A DNA stretch of 64,000 bases from Pontivivens ytuae (GCF_015679265.1 NZ_CP064942.1:310001-374000); one strand, 5' to 3'; numbered from the stretch's first letter, positions 8,803-18,211 are shown. The notes: a model not told the origin generated them from the sequence alone. Numbers and translations: made by a program.

Positions 8803-9564
8803 TTACTCTCCGTGCGCCTCGCCGAGATACGCTTCGCGCACCTTCGGGTTGCCCTTGATGAATTGCGGGTCGTCCTCGACGATCACGTGGCCCTGGGCGA
8901 GCACGCTGATCCGGTCGGCGAGGGAGAAGACGACGTGCATGTCGTGCTCGATGACAACGAAGGTGATGGGCCGCGCCTCCGCGATCGATTTCAGAAGGTC
9001 GATCGTGTTGTTGGTGTCGGCCCGCGCCATTCCGGCCGTCGGCTCGTCGAGGAGCAGGAGCTTGGGGTCCTGTGCCAGGCACATCGCCATCTCCAGCCGC
9101 CGCTTGTCGCCGCGCGACATGGCGGAGGCCACCATGTTGCGTTTGTCGACCAGGCCGACATCGCGCAGCATCTCCTCCGCATGGTCGCGGATCGCAGTCT
9201 CCGCCTTCACCGCAGCGAAGGGGGAGAGCTTGAAGGCGCCGTCGCGGTGGGCGAAGGCGGGGATCATCACGTTTTCCAGGATCGTGAGATCGGTGAAGAT
9301 CTCCGGCGTCTGGAACACGCGGCTGACGCCCATCTGGTTGATCTCGTGCGGCTTGCGCCCGATCAGGCTCTGCCCGTTGAACATCACCGTGCCCGTGTCC
9401 GGCGTCAGCCGCCCGACGAAGCAGTTGAGCAAGGTGGACTTGCCCGCCCCGTTCGGCCCGATGATGGCGTGGACGGTGTTCTCCTCCACATTCAGGTTGA
9501 CGTTGTCGAGCGCCTGCAACCCGCCGAAGCGCTTGTTGACGTTCTGGACTTCGAGAATGCCCAT
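8803..9564 (-). CDS. HAAT-family ABC transporter ATP-binding protein (LivG-type)
   Basis: 253 residues with Walker A 'GPNGAGKST', signature-like 'MSRGDKRRLEMAMCLA', Walker B 'LLLLDEPTAGM' and H-loop 'FVVIEHDMHVV'. The signature is MSRGD instead of LSGGQ, while the paired LivF-type ATPase keeps LSGGE; a variant signature in one ATPase is known in LivG proteins (SYGQ-like), but here the Ser-Arg-Gly-Asp form is notable. Partners are the two permeases and the Tat-exported binding protein encoded upstream. Confidence 0.9.
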   Translation of the reverse strand: MGILEVQNVNKRFGGLQALDNVNLNVEENTVHAIIGPNGAGKSTLLNCFVGRLTPDTGTVMFNGQSLIGRKPHEINQMGVSRVFQTPEIFTDLTILENVMIPAFAHRDGAFKLSPFAAVKAETAIRDHAEEMLRDVGLVDKRNMVASAMSRGDKRRLEMAMCLAQDPKLLLLDEPTAGMARADTNNTIDLLKSIAEARPITFVVIEHDMHVVFSLADRISVLAQGHVIVEDDPQFIKGNPKVREAYLGEAHGE

Positions 9565-9574
9565 CTCGCCCTCC

Positions 9575-10765
9575 CTATTCCGCTGCGGCAGGGTTGCCCT
9601 GCAGGTTCGATCCGACCTGTTCGAGATCGTCCCGCTCCTTCCGGCGGCCGAGGAAGCCGAAGATGCGCTTCGCCCCTTCGACCAGCCCGCCGGGCAGGAA
9701 GATCACGACCAGCATGAAGACGAGGCCCAGCGTCAGGTGCCAGCCGTCGCCCACGAAGGTTGAGACGACCTTGGTCACACCGTAGGCGAGGCTGTCGGGC
9801 AGCCACTCGAACCAGCCCTCGACCACGCTCTCGTTGAAGCGGGAGAGGCGGGCCTCGGCGAACTTGATGACGCCCGCGCCGATCACGGGGCCGAGCAGCG
9901 TCCCTGCCCCGCCGAGGATCGTCATCAGCACGACCTCACCGGATGCGGTCCAGACCATCCGCTCGGCGCCCGCGAGCGGGTCCATGCAGGCCAGCAGCCC
10001 GCCCGCGAGCCCGGCATACATGCCCGAGATCACGAAGGCCGCGAGCGTGTAGGGCCGGGTGTTCACGCCCGTGTAGTTCAGCCGGTTCTGGTTGGTCTTC
10101 ACCGCCTTCAGCATCAGGCCGAAGGGCGAGCGGAAGATGCGCAGCGCCACCCAGAACGCGAGGATCAGGAAGGCCGCGGCGAAATAGAAGCCCACGTTGA
10201 GCTGCACCGGAATGCCCAACAGCTCCACCGTGCGCGTCGCACTCATCTCGATCCCGAAGAGGTCCGGCGTCGGCAGCCGTCCCTCGCTCGGCGCATCCAG
10301 GATCCGCGGATCGTCGAGGCTGAGCTGCAGCCCCGTCTCCCCGTTCGTGATCGGGGTCAGCACCGAATAGGCGAGGTTGTAGCTCATCTGCGCGAAGGCG
10401 AGCGTCAGGATCGAGAAGTAGATGCCCGAGCGGCGCAGGCTCACGAACCCGATGACCAACGCGAAGAGGCCCGCGATGATGACGCTCAGGATCAGCGCGG
10501 GGAAGACGTTCATGCTCAGGAGCTTGAACATCCACACCGCCGAGTAGGAGCCGACGCCGAGGAAGGCCGCGTGCCCGAAGCTGAGATAGCCCGTCAGCCC
10601 GAACAGGATGTTGAAGCCCACCGCGAAGATGCCGAAGATCACGAAGAACTGCATCAGCGCGGGGTAGCCTGCCCCGATCGGGGCCGCGAACAGCGGCAGC
10701 AGCAGCACCGCGGCGGTGAAGACCAGCATCAGCGCGCGGTCGGATTTCAGGTCGATACCGAACAT
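9575..10765 (-). CDS. HAAT-family ABC permease (LivM-type)
   Basis: 396 residues with roughly ten hydrophobic segments. Conserved LivM stretch '[24 protein letters not shown]' near residue 45-70 and '[16 protein letters not shown]' near residue 290. A long loop (about residues 125-190) between membrane segments is larger than in LivM proteins for leucine. It forms a heterodimeric channel with the LivH-type protein encoded 4 nt upstream. Substrate not deducible from sequence. Confidence 0.88.
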   Translation of the reverse strand: MFGIDLKSDRALMLVFTAAVLLLPLFAAPIGAGYPALMQFFVIFGIFAVGFNILFGLTGYLSFGHAAFLGVGSYSAVWMFKLLSMNVFPALILSVIIAGLFALVIGFVSLRRSGIYFSILTLAFAQMSYNLAYSVLTPITNGETGLQLSLDDPRILDAPSEGRLPTPDLFGIEMSATRTVELLGIPVQLNVGFYFAAAFLILAFWVALRIFRSPFGLMLKAVKTNQNRLNYTGVNTRPYTLAAFVISGMYAGLAGGLLACMDPLAGAERMVWTASGEVVLMTILGGAGTLLGPVIGAGVIKFAEARLSRFNESVVEGWFEWLPDSLAYGVTKVVSTFVGDGWHLTLGLVFMLVVIFLPGGLVEGAKRIFGFLGRRKERDDLEQVGSNLQGNPAAAE

Positions 10766-10769
10766 GGGA

Positions 10770-11798
10770 TCAGTCCTCCATCACGCCGGCGCGGCCCATC
10801 AGGCCCCGCGGACGGGTGAGCAGAATGATGACGGCAACCAGGTAGATGATGATCTGGTCGATGCCGGGCAGGAGCGACTTCACCTCGTTCATCGAGGCGA
10901 AGCTTTGCAGGATGCCGAGCAGGAACCCCGCGGCCACCGCACCGGGCAGCGAGCCCATGCCGCCGACCACGACCACCACGAAGGAGATGACGAGGAAGTC
11001 CATACCGAGGTGGTAGTCGGGCGACAGGATCGGCGTGTACATCACGCCCGCAAGCCCCGCGACGGTCGCTGCAAGCCCGAACATCCAGGTGAAGCGCTTG
11101 TTGATGTCGATACCGAGCAGGCCCACCGTCTCCCGATCGGCCATGCCGGCGCGCACCACCATCCCGAAGGTCGTGTAGCGCAGGAAGGCGAAGACGCCGC
11201 CGATGATGAGGGCCGCGAAGATGAAGTAGACGAAGCGCCAGGTCGGATAGGGCACGACGCCTTCGGCGAAGCCCAGCCAGACGCCGAAATCCATCATGCC
11301 GCGCAGGCTCTCGGGCGCGGGCTGCGGGATGGGGTTGGCGCCGTAGAACTTCTTGATGATCTCCTGCAGCACGATGGCGAGGCCGAAGGTCACGAGGATC
11401 TGCTCGGCATGCGGACGCGAATAGAAGAAGCGGATCAGCCCGCGCTCCATCGTCACGCCAATGAGGAACATCACCGGGATCGCAACGAGGATCGAGACGG
11501 GCACGGAATAATCGACCAGCCAGAGCCCGAAATCGCCGAACCAGCTCTGCAAAAGCGGCTCGCGGATCTCCAGCGCGGTGCCCCAGGCGGTGACCTCGGT
11601 CTCCGACAGTGTCACGGTCTCATAGGAGATCAGGGCGTTAAAGGTGACGGCGCAGAACGCGCCCAGCATGAACAGCGCGCCATGGGCGAAGTTCACGACG
11701 CCCAGCGTGCCGAAGATCAGGGTGAGGCCGAGGGCGATCAACGCATAGGCGGAACCCTTGTCGAGGCCATTGAGGATCTGCAGGACGATCTCGCCCAT
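10770..11798 (-). CDS. HAAT-family ABC permease (LivH-type)
   Basis: 342 residues, start at the ATG preceded by GGGAGAGC. The typical opening '[30 protein letters not shown]' is present, followed by '[20 protein letters not shown]' and '[22 protein letters not shown]'. An extra loop (about residues 50-95) is present compared with E. coli LivH, as in urea/amide-type members. Directly follows the binding protein with a 62-nt gap. Confidence 0.88.
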   Translation of the reverse strand: MGEIVLQILNGLDKGSAYALIALGLTLIFGTLGVVNFAHGALFMLGAFCAVTFNALISYETVTLSETEVTAWGTALEIREPLLQSWFGDFGLWLVDYSVPVSILVAIPVMFLIGVTMERGLIRFFYSRPHAEQILVTFGLAIVLQEIIKKFYGANPIPQPAPESLRGMMDFGVWLGFAEGVVPYPTWRFVYFIFAALIIGGVFAFLRYTTFGMVVRAGMADRETVGLLGIDINKRFTWMFGLAATVAGLAGVMYTPILSPDYHLGMDFLVISFVVVVVGGMGSLPGAVAAGFLLGILQSFASMNEVKSLLPGIDQIIIYLVAVIILLTRPRGLMGRAGVMED

Positions 11799-11860
11799 GG
11801 TGCTCTCCCGCGATTGAAGTGGGGGAAGCCGCCCCGCGACGGGGGCGGCCGGAAGCGCGA

Positions 11861-13204
11861 TCAGGCGCCCGGATTGCAGGTGCCCAGATCGCCGCCGGCG
11901 AACATCGGGTGATCCGGCTCGTAGGTGACCTGGCTGGCCGGCGTGACGTCCACGACTTCCAGAATGTCGAACTGGTTGGTCGGGTTGTCCTTGCCCTTCA
12001 CCACCAGCACGTCCTTGAAGCACTGGTGATCCGCGCCGCGGTAGAGGGTCGGGCCGTTGCCCATGCCGTCGAACTCATAGTCCTCCAGCGCCTCAACCAC
12101 CGCGCACGGGTTGAAGTCGCCCGCGCGCTGCACCGCATCGGCATAGAGCAGCGTCTGCACGTAGCAGGTGTGCGCGGCCTGGGACGGCGGGAAGCCGTAT
12201 TCCTGGCCGAAGGAGCGCACGAAGGCCTGCGAGCCCTCGTCCTGCAGCGACCAGTGCCAGTTGGTGGAGCCGAAGATGCCCTTCACGTTCTCGCCCGCAC
12301 CCTGCGCCATCAGGCGGGAGTAGAGCGGAACCACGATCTGGAAATCCTTGCCGTTCGAGACCCGATCGCGCAGGCCGAATTGCACGGCTTGGGTCAGCGA
12401 GTTCACCATGTCCCGGCCGTAATGGTTCAGGATCAGCGTGTCGGCATCCGAGTTCAGCACCGGCGTGATGTACTGGGAGAAGTCGCCCGCGCCCAGCGGC
12501 GTGCGTACCTTCTGCACAGTGTTCCAGCCGAGGTTCTCGGTCGCCGCCGAAATCGACTCCTCCTGGGTCCAGCCCCAGTTGTAGTCCGCCGTCAGGTGAT
12601 AGGCGTTGCGGTCCGCGCCGTAGTTCGCCTCCAGCACCGGGGCGAGGGCCGCGCCGGACATGTAGGCGTTGAAGAAGTGGCGGAAGCCGTTGGCGCGGCG
12701 ATCCTTGCCGGTCGTGTCGTTGGCGTGGGTCAGACCCGCCATGAAGATCACGCCCGCGTCCTGGCAGAGCGCCTGCACGGCCACCGCGACGCCGGAGGAC
12801 GAGCCGCCGGTGATCATGATGGCACCATCCTGCTCGATCATCGAGCGGGCGGAGGCGCGCGCGGCGTCCGACTTGGTCTGGGTGTCGCCGGTCACGTACT
12901 CGACCCGGCGGCCGAGGATGCCGGAGCCCTCCAGCGCCTTGGAGCTGAACGTGTTGAGCATCCCGCCGTCGCCCTCACCGTTGAGGTGCTTGACGGCGAG
13001 CTGGTAGGCGCGCAGCTCGTCCGCGCCCTCGTCGGCATAGGCGCCGGACTGTGGCACGTTGAAGCCGAGCGTGACCGAGGATGCACCGGGCGCGTTGGTG
13101 TAGGCCCGGGCGGCCGAGGTGAAGAAGGTGGGCGCCGCGAGCGCCGCACCGACGGCCGCGCCTCCGCGCAGCACACCGCGACGGCTGAAGTTGGATTTCG
13201 ACAT
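11861..13204 (-). CDS. Tat-exported periplasmic substrate-binding protein of the HAAT importer
   Basis: 447 residues. Begins MSKSNFSRRGVLRGGAAVGAALAAPTFF: the twin-arginine SRRGVLRG motif and AxA-type cleavage site (AARA) show export by the Tat pathway, unusual for LivJ-type proteins and seen in the longer amide/urea-type ones. The body is a type I periplasmic binding protein (LGFNVPQSGAYADEG..., 'VAVQALCQDAGVIFMAGLTHAN'). Start at 13204 with GGGAGGAACC ribosome site. First gene of the operon whose promoter faces the XRE regulator; the position beside acs suggests a short-chain acid precursor such as an amide or amino acid, an inference only. Confidence 0.85.
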   Translation of the reverse strand: MSKSNFSRRGVLRGGAAVGAALAAPTFFTSAARAYTNAPGASSVTLGFNVPQSGAYADEGADELRAYQLAVKHLNGEGDGGMLNTFSSKALEGSGILGRRVEYVTGDTQTKSDAARASARSMIEQDGAIMITGGSSSGVAVAVQALCQDAGVIFMAGLTHANDTTGKDRRANGFRHFFNAYMSGAALAPVLEANYGADRNAYHLTADYNWGWTQEESISAATENLGWNTVQKVRTPLGAGDFSQYITPVLNSDADTLILNHYGRDMVNSLTQAVQFGLRDRVSNGKDFQIVVPLYSRLMAQGAGENVKGIFGSTNWHWSLQDEGSQAFVRSFGQEYGFPPSQAAHTCYVQTLLYADAVQRAGDFNPCAVVEALEDYEFDGMGNGPTLYRGADHQCFKDVLVVKGKDNPTNQFDILEVVDVTPASQVTYEPDHPMFAGGDLGTCNPGA

Positions 13205-13442
13205 GTGGTTCCTCCCTAACGTGTCGGAATGCCCGGGATGTCTTGCCGCGTTCTGGATGCGCGATGGCCGGGCGCGGGTCTTTCGCGACCCGACGTCAGG
13301 ATGCGAGCGATATGTCAACAAAGCAACAAGCCATTGCTTTACATGTATTTTTTTGTAAATTATTTACAGGCATTAACTGTTATGATGTGAAGAACATTAC
13401 ATTGCGTCGCAGCAAGACCCGTTCACGAAAGGATTTTTCGCG
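13205..13442. promoter_or_regulatory. Divergent AT-rich promoter with two palindromes
   Basis: The most AT-rich stretch of the first 27 kb. It holds AAAGCAA (13320-13326) / TTGCTTT (13334-13340) with a 7-nt spacer, and the perfect palindrome TGTAAATTATTTACA (13354-13368). Both are plausible operators for the XRE regulator encoded at 13443, which belongs to the ScfR-like group; ScfR/RamB regulators recognise TTTGCAAA-like dyads. The region separates the importer operon from the regulator operon. Confidence 0.55.
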
Positions 13443-14729
13443 ATGAGCCGATCCTTTGCCGGCCTCCGGATCCGGGAACGGCGGCGCGCCCTTGGCCTCT
13501 CCCAGGCCGGTTTGGCGAAGGCGGCGGGCATCTCGCCGTCCTATCTCAACCTCATCGAGCACAACCGCCGACCCGTCGCCGGGCGCGTGATGACGGCGCT
13601 GGCCCGCGCCCTCGACGTGCCGCCCTCCGCCCTTGGGGAGGAGGCCGCCCTTGGCGTCGTCGCCGCCCTGCGCGAGGCCGCCGCCGACTGGCCGGTGCAC
13701 GCGCCCGAAGTCGACGTTGTGGAGGAATTCGTGGGCCGCTATCCGGGCTGGGCCCGGATGCTCGCCACCCTCGACCAGACCGTGCGCGCCCAGCGCACCA
13801 GCATCGAGGCGCTGAGCGACCGCCTCACCCACGATCCCGTGCTGCAGGCCGACCTGCACGAGATGCTGACCTCGATCACCGCGATCCGCTCCACCGCCTC
13901 GATCCTCGCGAGCGTCGAGGATATCGAGGCGGGCCAGCGCCAGCGCTTCGTCGGCGCGATCCATGGGGAGAGCCAGCGGCTCAGCGAGGTGGCGGGCGCG
14001 CTCACCGACTATTTCGACCGCGCGATCGAACGCGACGCGCCGCCCGCCACGCCAGAGGAGGAGGTGGCCCAGGCCCTCGAACAGGCGCGCTACGACATGC
14101 CGACGCTGGAGAACGGGGAGGAGACGCTGGACGACGTGGTCCGCCGCCTGCCCGTCCGGTCGGATGCAGCGCAGGCCGAGCTGCGCGGCTGGCTCACCCG
14201 CTGGCAGGCCGATGCCGCCGCCCTGCCCCGGACGGCGCTCGTGCCACCGCTGGACCTGACTGCACTGGCCGCGGGGGCCGGGACGGACGTGCCCAAGGTG
14301 ATGCGCCGCCTCGCCTTCCTCGCCGCGCCAGACCTGCCGCAGATGGGGCTGGTGGTGGTGAACGGCGCGGGCCAGATGGTGCTGCGGCGGCCGCGGCCCG
14401 ACTGGCCGTTCTCCCGCCAGCTTCCGGCCTGCGCGCTCTGGCCCGTCTTCACCGCGCTGCGCGATCCGGGGCTGACGCACACCGATATCGTGGTCAATCC
14501 CGACGGCGCGCGCTTCCTCGCGATCAGCCACGCGGAGCTCCACCGCCCCGCCACGACGGGCGCCCGGCCGCGGGTCGAGGCCACGATGCTGATCGTGCCG
14601 GAGGCGCAGGCGGGCACCTTCGTCACCGGCCCGGGGCGGGAGCTGCGGGTGGGTCCGAGCTGCCGGATCTGCGCGCGCCGCGCCTGTGCTGAACGGATCG
14701 CACCGCCTGTGCTCGACATCGACGCGTGA
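13443..14729 (+). CDS. XRE/ScfR-like regulator with a histidine-kinase-type DHp segment
   Basis: 428 residues. Residues 6-65: Cro/C1-type HTH (RIRERRRALGLSQAGLAKAAGIS, PSYLNLIEHNRR). Residues 136-192: a segment aligning without gaps to the DHp (HisKA) domain of the kinase encoded at 15444, including His139-Glu140 and 'ESQRL'. C-terminus: C-x2-C-x4-C-x2-R (CRICARRACAER), the DUF2083 hallmark of short-chain fatty acyl-CoA regulators (ScfR: RamB, PccR). The IrrE/ImmA-like middle domain of ScfR was not recognised; the DHp-like part occupies that place. Probably controls acs and the divergent importer; DHp homology suggests contact with the response regulator at 14829 or the kinase. No ATPase domain is present. 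Confidence 0.8.
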   Translation: MSRSFAGLRIRERRRALGLSQAGLAKAAGISPSYLNLIEHNRRPVAGRVMTALARALDVPPSALGEEAALGVVAALREAAADWPVHAPEVDVVEEFVGRYPGWARMLATLDQTVRAQRTSIEALSDRLTHDPVLQADLHEMLTSITAIRSTASILASVEDIEAGQRQRFVGAIHGESQRLSEVAGALTDYFDRAIERDAPPATPEEEVAQALEQARYDMPTLENGEETLDDVVRRLPVRSDAAQAELRGWLTRWQADAAALPRTALVPPLDLTALAAGAGTDVPKVMRRLAFLAAPDLPQMGLVVVNGAGQMVLRRPRPDWPFSRQLPACALWPVFTALRDPGLTHTDIVVNPDGARFLAISHAELHRPATTGARPRVEATMLIVPEAQAGTFVTGPGRELRVGPSCRICARRACAERIAPPVLDIDA

Positions 14730-14828
14730 TGCTTTGCCCCTTGCCCGCGGCGCGCGCCACCCGCTACCGTCGTTCGAAACCCGCAGGATCGCCCCGGCAG
14801 AGGGCAGACCGCGGGACGGGAGGTTCAG

Positions 14829-15206
14829 ATGCCGAAAACCGTTCTCATCGTCGAGGATGAGGCCAATATCGTGGAGTCTCTCGCGTTCCTGCTTCGGCGC
14901 GAGGGCTTCGAGGTGACCACTGTGCCCGACGGGGCGGAGGCGCTGGCGGAGGCGACGCGGCTGCGGCCCGACCTGATGATCCTCGACGTGATGCTGCCCA
15001 ACCGCTCCGGCTTCGACGTGCTCAAGGCGCTGCGGGCGGACGCGGTGCTGGCCCGGACACCGGTGATGATGCTCACCGCCAAGGGCCAGGCGCGTGACCG
15101 GGAGCAGGCGCTGGATCTGGGTGCCGACGTGTTCGTGACCAAGCCCTTCTCCAATGCCGAGATCGTGGCCGAGGCCCGGCGCCTGTCCGGCGTACCGGCG
15201 CCGTGA
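14829..15206 (+). CDS. Receiver-only response regulator
   Basis: 125 residues, a complete REC domain and nothing else: acidic pair in 'LIVEDEAN', phospho-acceptor Asp in 'LMILDVMLPNRSG' (Asp54), Thr in 'MMLTAKG' and Lys in 'FVTKPFSN'. It has no DNA-binding output, so it must act through a partner. In CrbSR systems of gamma-proteobacteria the regulator (CrbR) has an HTH; here the HTH protein is encoded separately at 13443, which makes that protein the likely output. GGGAGG ribosome site. Overlaps the next gene by 4 nt (GTGA). Confidence 0.88.
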   Translation: MPKTVLIVEDEANIVESLAFLLRREGFEVTTVPDGAEALAEATRLRPDLMILDVMLPNRSGFDVLKALRADAVLARTPVMMLTAKGQARDREQALDLGADVFVTKPFSNAEIVAEARRLSGVPAP

Positions 15207-15439
15207 GCGCGCCTCAGGACCGGCCCGCGCGCACCCGCAAGCGCCGCTACGACGGCGCGCTGGTCCTGCCGGTGCTCGCCGCCGTCCTGATGTTGCCGCC
15301 CTTCATCGGGCTTGCCGCAGCGCCGGTAGATGTGGCGGGTGTGCCGCTGATCGTGCTGTGGCTTTTCGGACTGTGGCTCGCGCTGATCGTCGTGGCGCGC
15401 TTCCTGGCCCGACTGCTCCGCGAGGGTGAGGACGGCTGA
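15203..15439 (+). CDS. Small two-helix membrane protein
   Basis: 78 residues, GTG start overlapping the response regulator stop. A basic N-terminus (RPARTRKRRYDG) precedes two hydrophobic segments, about residues 20-40 and 48-70 (PLIVLWLFGLWLALIVVARFLA), so it is an inner-membrane protein with the basic end probably cytoplasmic. No domain recognised. It sits immediately before the SSS-type kinase; small membrane partners are common beside SSS transporters, so an accessory subunit is a reasonable guess. Confidence 0.75.
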   Translation: MSAPQDRPARTRKRRYDGALVLPVLAAVLMLPPFIGLAAAPVDVAGVPLIVLWLFGLWLALIVVARFLARLLREGEDG

Positions 15440-15443
15440 GGCG

Positions 15444-18131
15444 ATGCCGGGCTGGAACACCATCGTCATCGCCTGCCTCGCCTATGTGGCGGTGCTCTTC
15501 GCGGTGGCGTTCTGGGCGGAGAAGCGGGCACGGCAGGGCCGGTTCGGCTGGCTGCGCAGTCCGTGGGTCTACACCCTGTCCCTGTCGGTCTACTGCACGG
15601 CGTGGACCTATTACGGCGCGGTCGGCTCCGCCGCACGCAACGGGCTGGAATTCGCCGCGATCTATGTGGGCCCGACGCTCACCTTCCTCGGCTGGTGGTA
15701 TCTGCTGCGGAAGCTGGTGCGCATCGCGCGGGAGCAGCGGATCACCTCGATTGCCGACCTCATCTCCTCACGCTACGGCAAGAGCCCGGCGATCGGCGTC
15801 ATCGTCACGGTGATCGCGGTGGTGGCTGCCACGCCCTACATCGCGCTGCAGCTCCAGTCGTTGTCGCTGAGCTTCGCGCTCTTTTCCGACGTTCCCACGC
15901 GACCCGCGCTGACCGCGTTCTGGATCGCAGCAGGGCTCGCCGCCTTCACCATCCTCTTCGGCACGCGCCACGTCGATGCCAACGAGCAGCACTATGGCGT
16001 CGTCACCGCCATCGCGCTGGAGGCGATCGTGAAGCTCGTCGCGCTCGCTTCTGTCGGCATCTTCGTCGTCTGGGGGATCGCGGACGGGCCTGCCGACATC
16101 TTCAGCCGCCTGCCGGACCGGGAGCTTCTGAGCGGAGAGGTCTTCGGGCCGCGCTGGGTCACCCTCGTCTTCCTGTCGGCCACCGCCGTGATCTGCCTGC
16201 CGCGCATGTTCCAGGTCGCGGTGGTGGAGAATGTGGACGAGCGCCATGTCGCCACCGCCTCCTGGGCGTTCCCGACCTACCTGTTCCTGATGTCGCTCTT
16301 CGTGCTGCCGATCGCGATTGCGGGGATGACGACGCTGCCGAGCCCGGCGAACCCGGACCTCTATGTGCTGACCGTGCCGCTCGCCACCGGCAACGATGCG
16401 CTGGCGCTGGTGGCGTTCCTCGGCGGGTTCTCCGCGGCGACCTCGATGGTGATCGTGGCGGCCATCGCGCTCTCCACCATGGTGTCGAACCACGTGATCA
16501 TGCCGATCTGGCTGCGCACGATGCGCGGTGCGCCGACGTCGAGCGGGGACGTGCGGGCGATGCTCCTGAACTCGCGGCGGGCGAGCATCGTGGGCATCTT
16601 GGCGCTCGGCTACATCTATTATCGGATTACCGGAGGGACCGGGGCGCTCGCCTCCATCGGGCTGATCGCGTTCTTGGGCGCGGCGCAGCTGCTGCCCTCG
16701 ACGCTCGCCGCGATCTACTGGCCCGGGGCGACGCGGGTCGGTGCGATTGCCGCCGTCACGGCGGGTTTCGCCGCTTGGGCCTACACCCTCTTCCTGCCGA
16801 GCTTCGACGGGGCGTTCCTGCTCTCGGCCGAGGTTATCGCGGAGGGGCCGCTCGGCATCGGGCTGCTGCGGCCGCACGCCCTGCTCGGCTCGGACATCGA
16901 TGACCCGTTGGTCCATGCCACGCTCTGGTCCATGGCCGTCAACGTGGGCGCGCTGGTCATCGGCTCACTCCTCTCGCGGCCCAGCGCGCTGGAGCAGTTG
17001 CAGGCGAAGCTTTTCACCGACGTCTTCTCGCTCAGCCGGCCCGAGATGGGGCTCGGCCGCACGGCGAAGTCCGAGGACCTCTTCGAGCTCGCCCAGCGCA
17101 TCCTGGGGCGGGAGACCGCGTGGCGCATGTTTACCGAGATCGCGCGCAGCCAGGGCAAGCCGCAGGGCCTGCCCGACCCCGCGCCCGAGCTGACCGAGCG
17201 GCTGGAGAAGGCGCTCGCCGGCGCGATCGGCGCGTCGTCCGCGCACGCCATGGTGAGCCAGATCAGCGGGCACGGCACCGTCTCCGTCCCCGAGCTGATC
17301 CGCATGGCCGACGAGACCGCGCAGATCGTCGAATACGCCCACCGGATCGAGGAGAAATCACGCGAGCTGGAAGAGACCGCCGCCGAACTGCAGCGGGCCA
17401 ATGACCGGCTCCGCGCGATCTCCGAGCAAAAGGACGCCTTCCTCAGCCAGGTCAGCCACGAGCTGCGCACCCCTATGACCTCTATCCGCTCCTTTGCCGA
17501 GATCCTGCGCGAGGGACGCGAGGTGGAAGCCGATCAGGCGCAGCGCTTCGTCTCCATCATCCATGAGGAGAGCCAGCGCCTCACCCGCCTGCTCGACGAG
17601 ATCCTCGACGTCTCCGTGCTGGAGACCGGCCGCGGCCCGCTCCACCGCGAGCCGCTGGTGATCGGCGAGGTGCTGGATCAGGCGCTGGCCGCGACCGAGC
17701 CGCTGATGAAGCGGGAGGGCGTGCAGCTCATCCACGCGCCGGGCGATGCGGTGCGCGTCCTCGCGGACCGCGACCGGCTCGCGCAGGTCTTCATCAACGT
17801 CCTCAGCAACGCGGTGAAGTACGGGCGCGGCGACCCGCCGACGATCATCCTGCAAACGCAGGCGAAGGGCGATGCGGTCTCCGTCCTGATCGCCGACAAC
17901 GGCCCCGGCATTCCGGAGGCCGACCGCGAGCGGGTGTTCGAGAAGTTCAGCCGTCTGGGCTCCGCCACGCTGGCGGGCAGCGCGGGCCTCGGCCTGCCGA
18001 TCAGTCGGGAGATCATGCGCAATCTCGGCGGCGACCTGGTGCTGGAGCCGGGCGGACCCGGCGCGCGGTTCCGTGTCCGGCTGCCGCGGGTCGAGGACCC
18101 ACGGACCGAAGACCTGGCCGCCGCCGAGTAG
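15444..18131 (+). CDS. CrbS-like hybrid: SSS/SLC5 transporter domain fused to sensor histidine kinase
   Basis: 895 residues. Residues 1 to about 500 form a sodium:solute symporter-like domain with some 13 hydrophobic segments ('YCTAWTYYGAVGSAARNGLEF', 'RMFQVAVVENVD'). Then a linker, a coiled coil (EEKSRELEETAAELQRANDRLRAISEQ), a HisKA domain with phospho-acceptor His672 in 'SQVSHELRTPMTSIRSF', and HATPase_c with N-box 'FINVLSNAVKYG', G1 'DNGPGIP', F-box 'FEKFSRLG' and G2 'GSAGLGLPIS'. This is the CrbS/CbrA architecture; CrbS controls acetyl-CoA synthetase. ATG at 15444 was preferred to a GTG at 15426 because of the AGGA spacing. Probable signal: acetate or a related acid. Confidence 0.88.
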   Translation: MPGWNTIVIACLAYVAVLFAVAFWAEKRARQGRFGWLRSPWVYTLSLSVYCTAWTYYGAVGSAARNGLEFAAIYVGPTLTFLGWWYLLRKLVRIAREQRITSIADLISSRYGKSPAIGVIVTVIAVVAATPYIALQLQSLSLSFALFSDVPTRPALTAFWIAAGLAAFTILFGTRHVDANEQHYGVVTAIALEAIVKLVALASVGIFVVWGIADGPADIFSRLPDRELLSGEVFGPRWVTLVFLSATAVICLPRMFQVAVVENVDERHVATASWAFPTYLFLMSLFVLPIAIAGMTTLPSPANPDLYVLTVPLATGNDALALVAFLGGFSAATSMVIVAAIALSTMVSNHVIMPIWLRTMRGAPTSSGDVRAMLLNSRRASIVGILALGYIYYRITGGTGALASIGLIAFLGAAQLLPSTLAAIYWPGATRVGAIAAVTAGFAAWAYTLFLPSFDGAFLLSAEVIAEGPLGIGLLRPHALLGSDIDDPLVHATLWSMAVNVGALVIGSLLSRPSALEQLQAKLFTDVFSLSRPEMGLGRTAKSEDLFELAQRILGRETAWRMFTEIARSQGKPQGLPDPAPELTERLEKALAGAIGASSAHAMVSQISGHGTVSVPELIRMADETAQIVEYAHRIEEKSRELEETAAELQRANDRLRAISEQKDAFLSQVSHELRTPMTSIRSFAEILREGREVEADQAQRFVSIIHEESQRLTRLLDEILDVSVLETGRGPLHREPLVIGEVLDQALAATEPLMKREGVQLIHAPGDAVRVLADRDRLAQVFINVLSNAVKYGRGDPPTIILQTQAKGDAVSVLIADNGPGIPEADRERVFEKFSRLGSATLAGSAGLGLPISREIMRNLGGDLVLEPGGPGARFRVRLPRVEDPRTEDLAAAE

Positions 18132-18133
18132 GA

Positions 18134-18211
18134 TCAGGCGATGCCGAGCACCCGCAGGATGAACAGGATCACGACGACCAGTCCGATCAGATAGATGATG
18201 TTGCGCACCAT
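18134..18211 (-). CDS. 25-residue single-span membrane microprotein
   Basis: The reverse strand reads MVRNIIYLIGLVVVILFILR then VLGIA and a TGA stop. A good ribosome site (GGTGAGGAG) lies just before the ATG. All but three residues are hydrophobic, giving one transmembrane helix. From memory, near-identical tiny proteins are frequent in Rhodobacteraceae genomes, without known function. It is convergent with the kinase gene and separated from it by 2 nt. Confidence 0.6.
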   Translation of the reverse strand: MVRNIIYLIGLVVVILFILRVLGIA

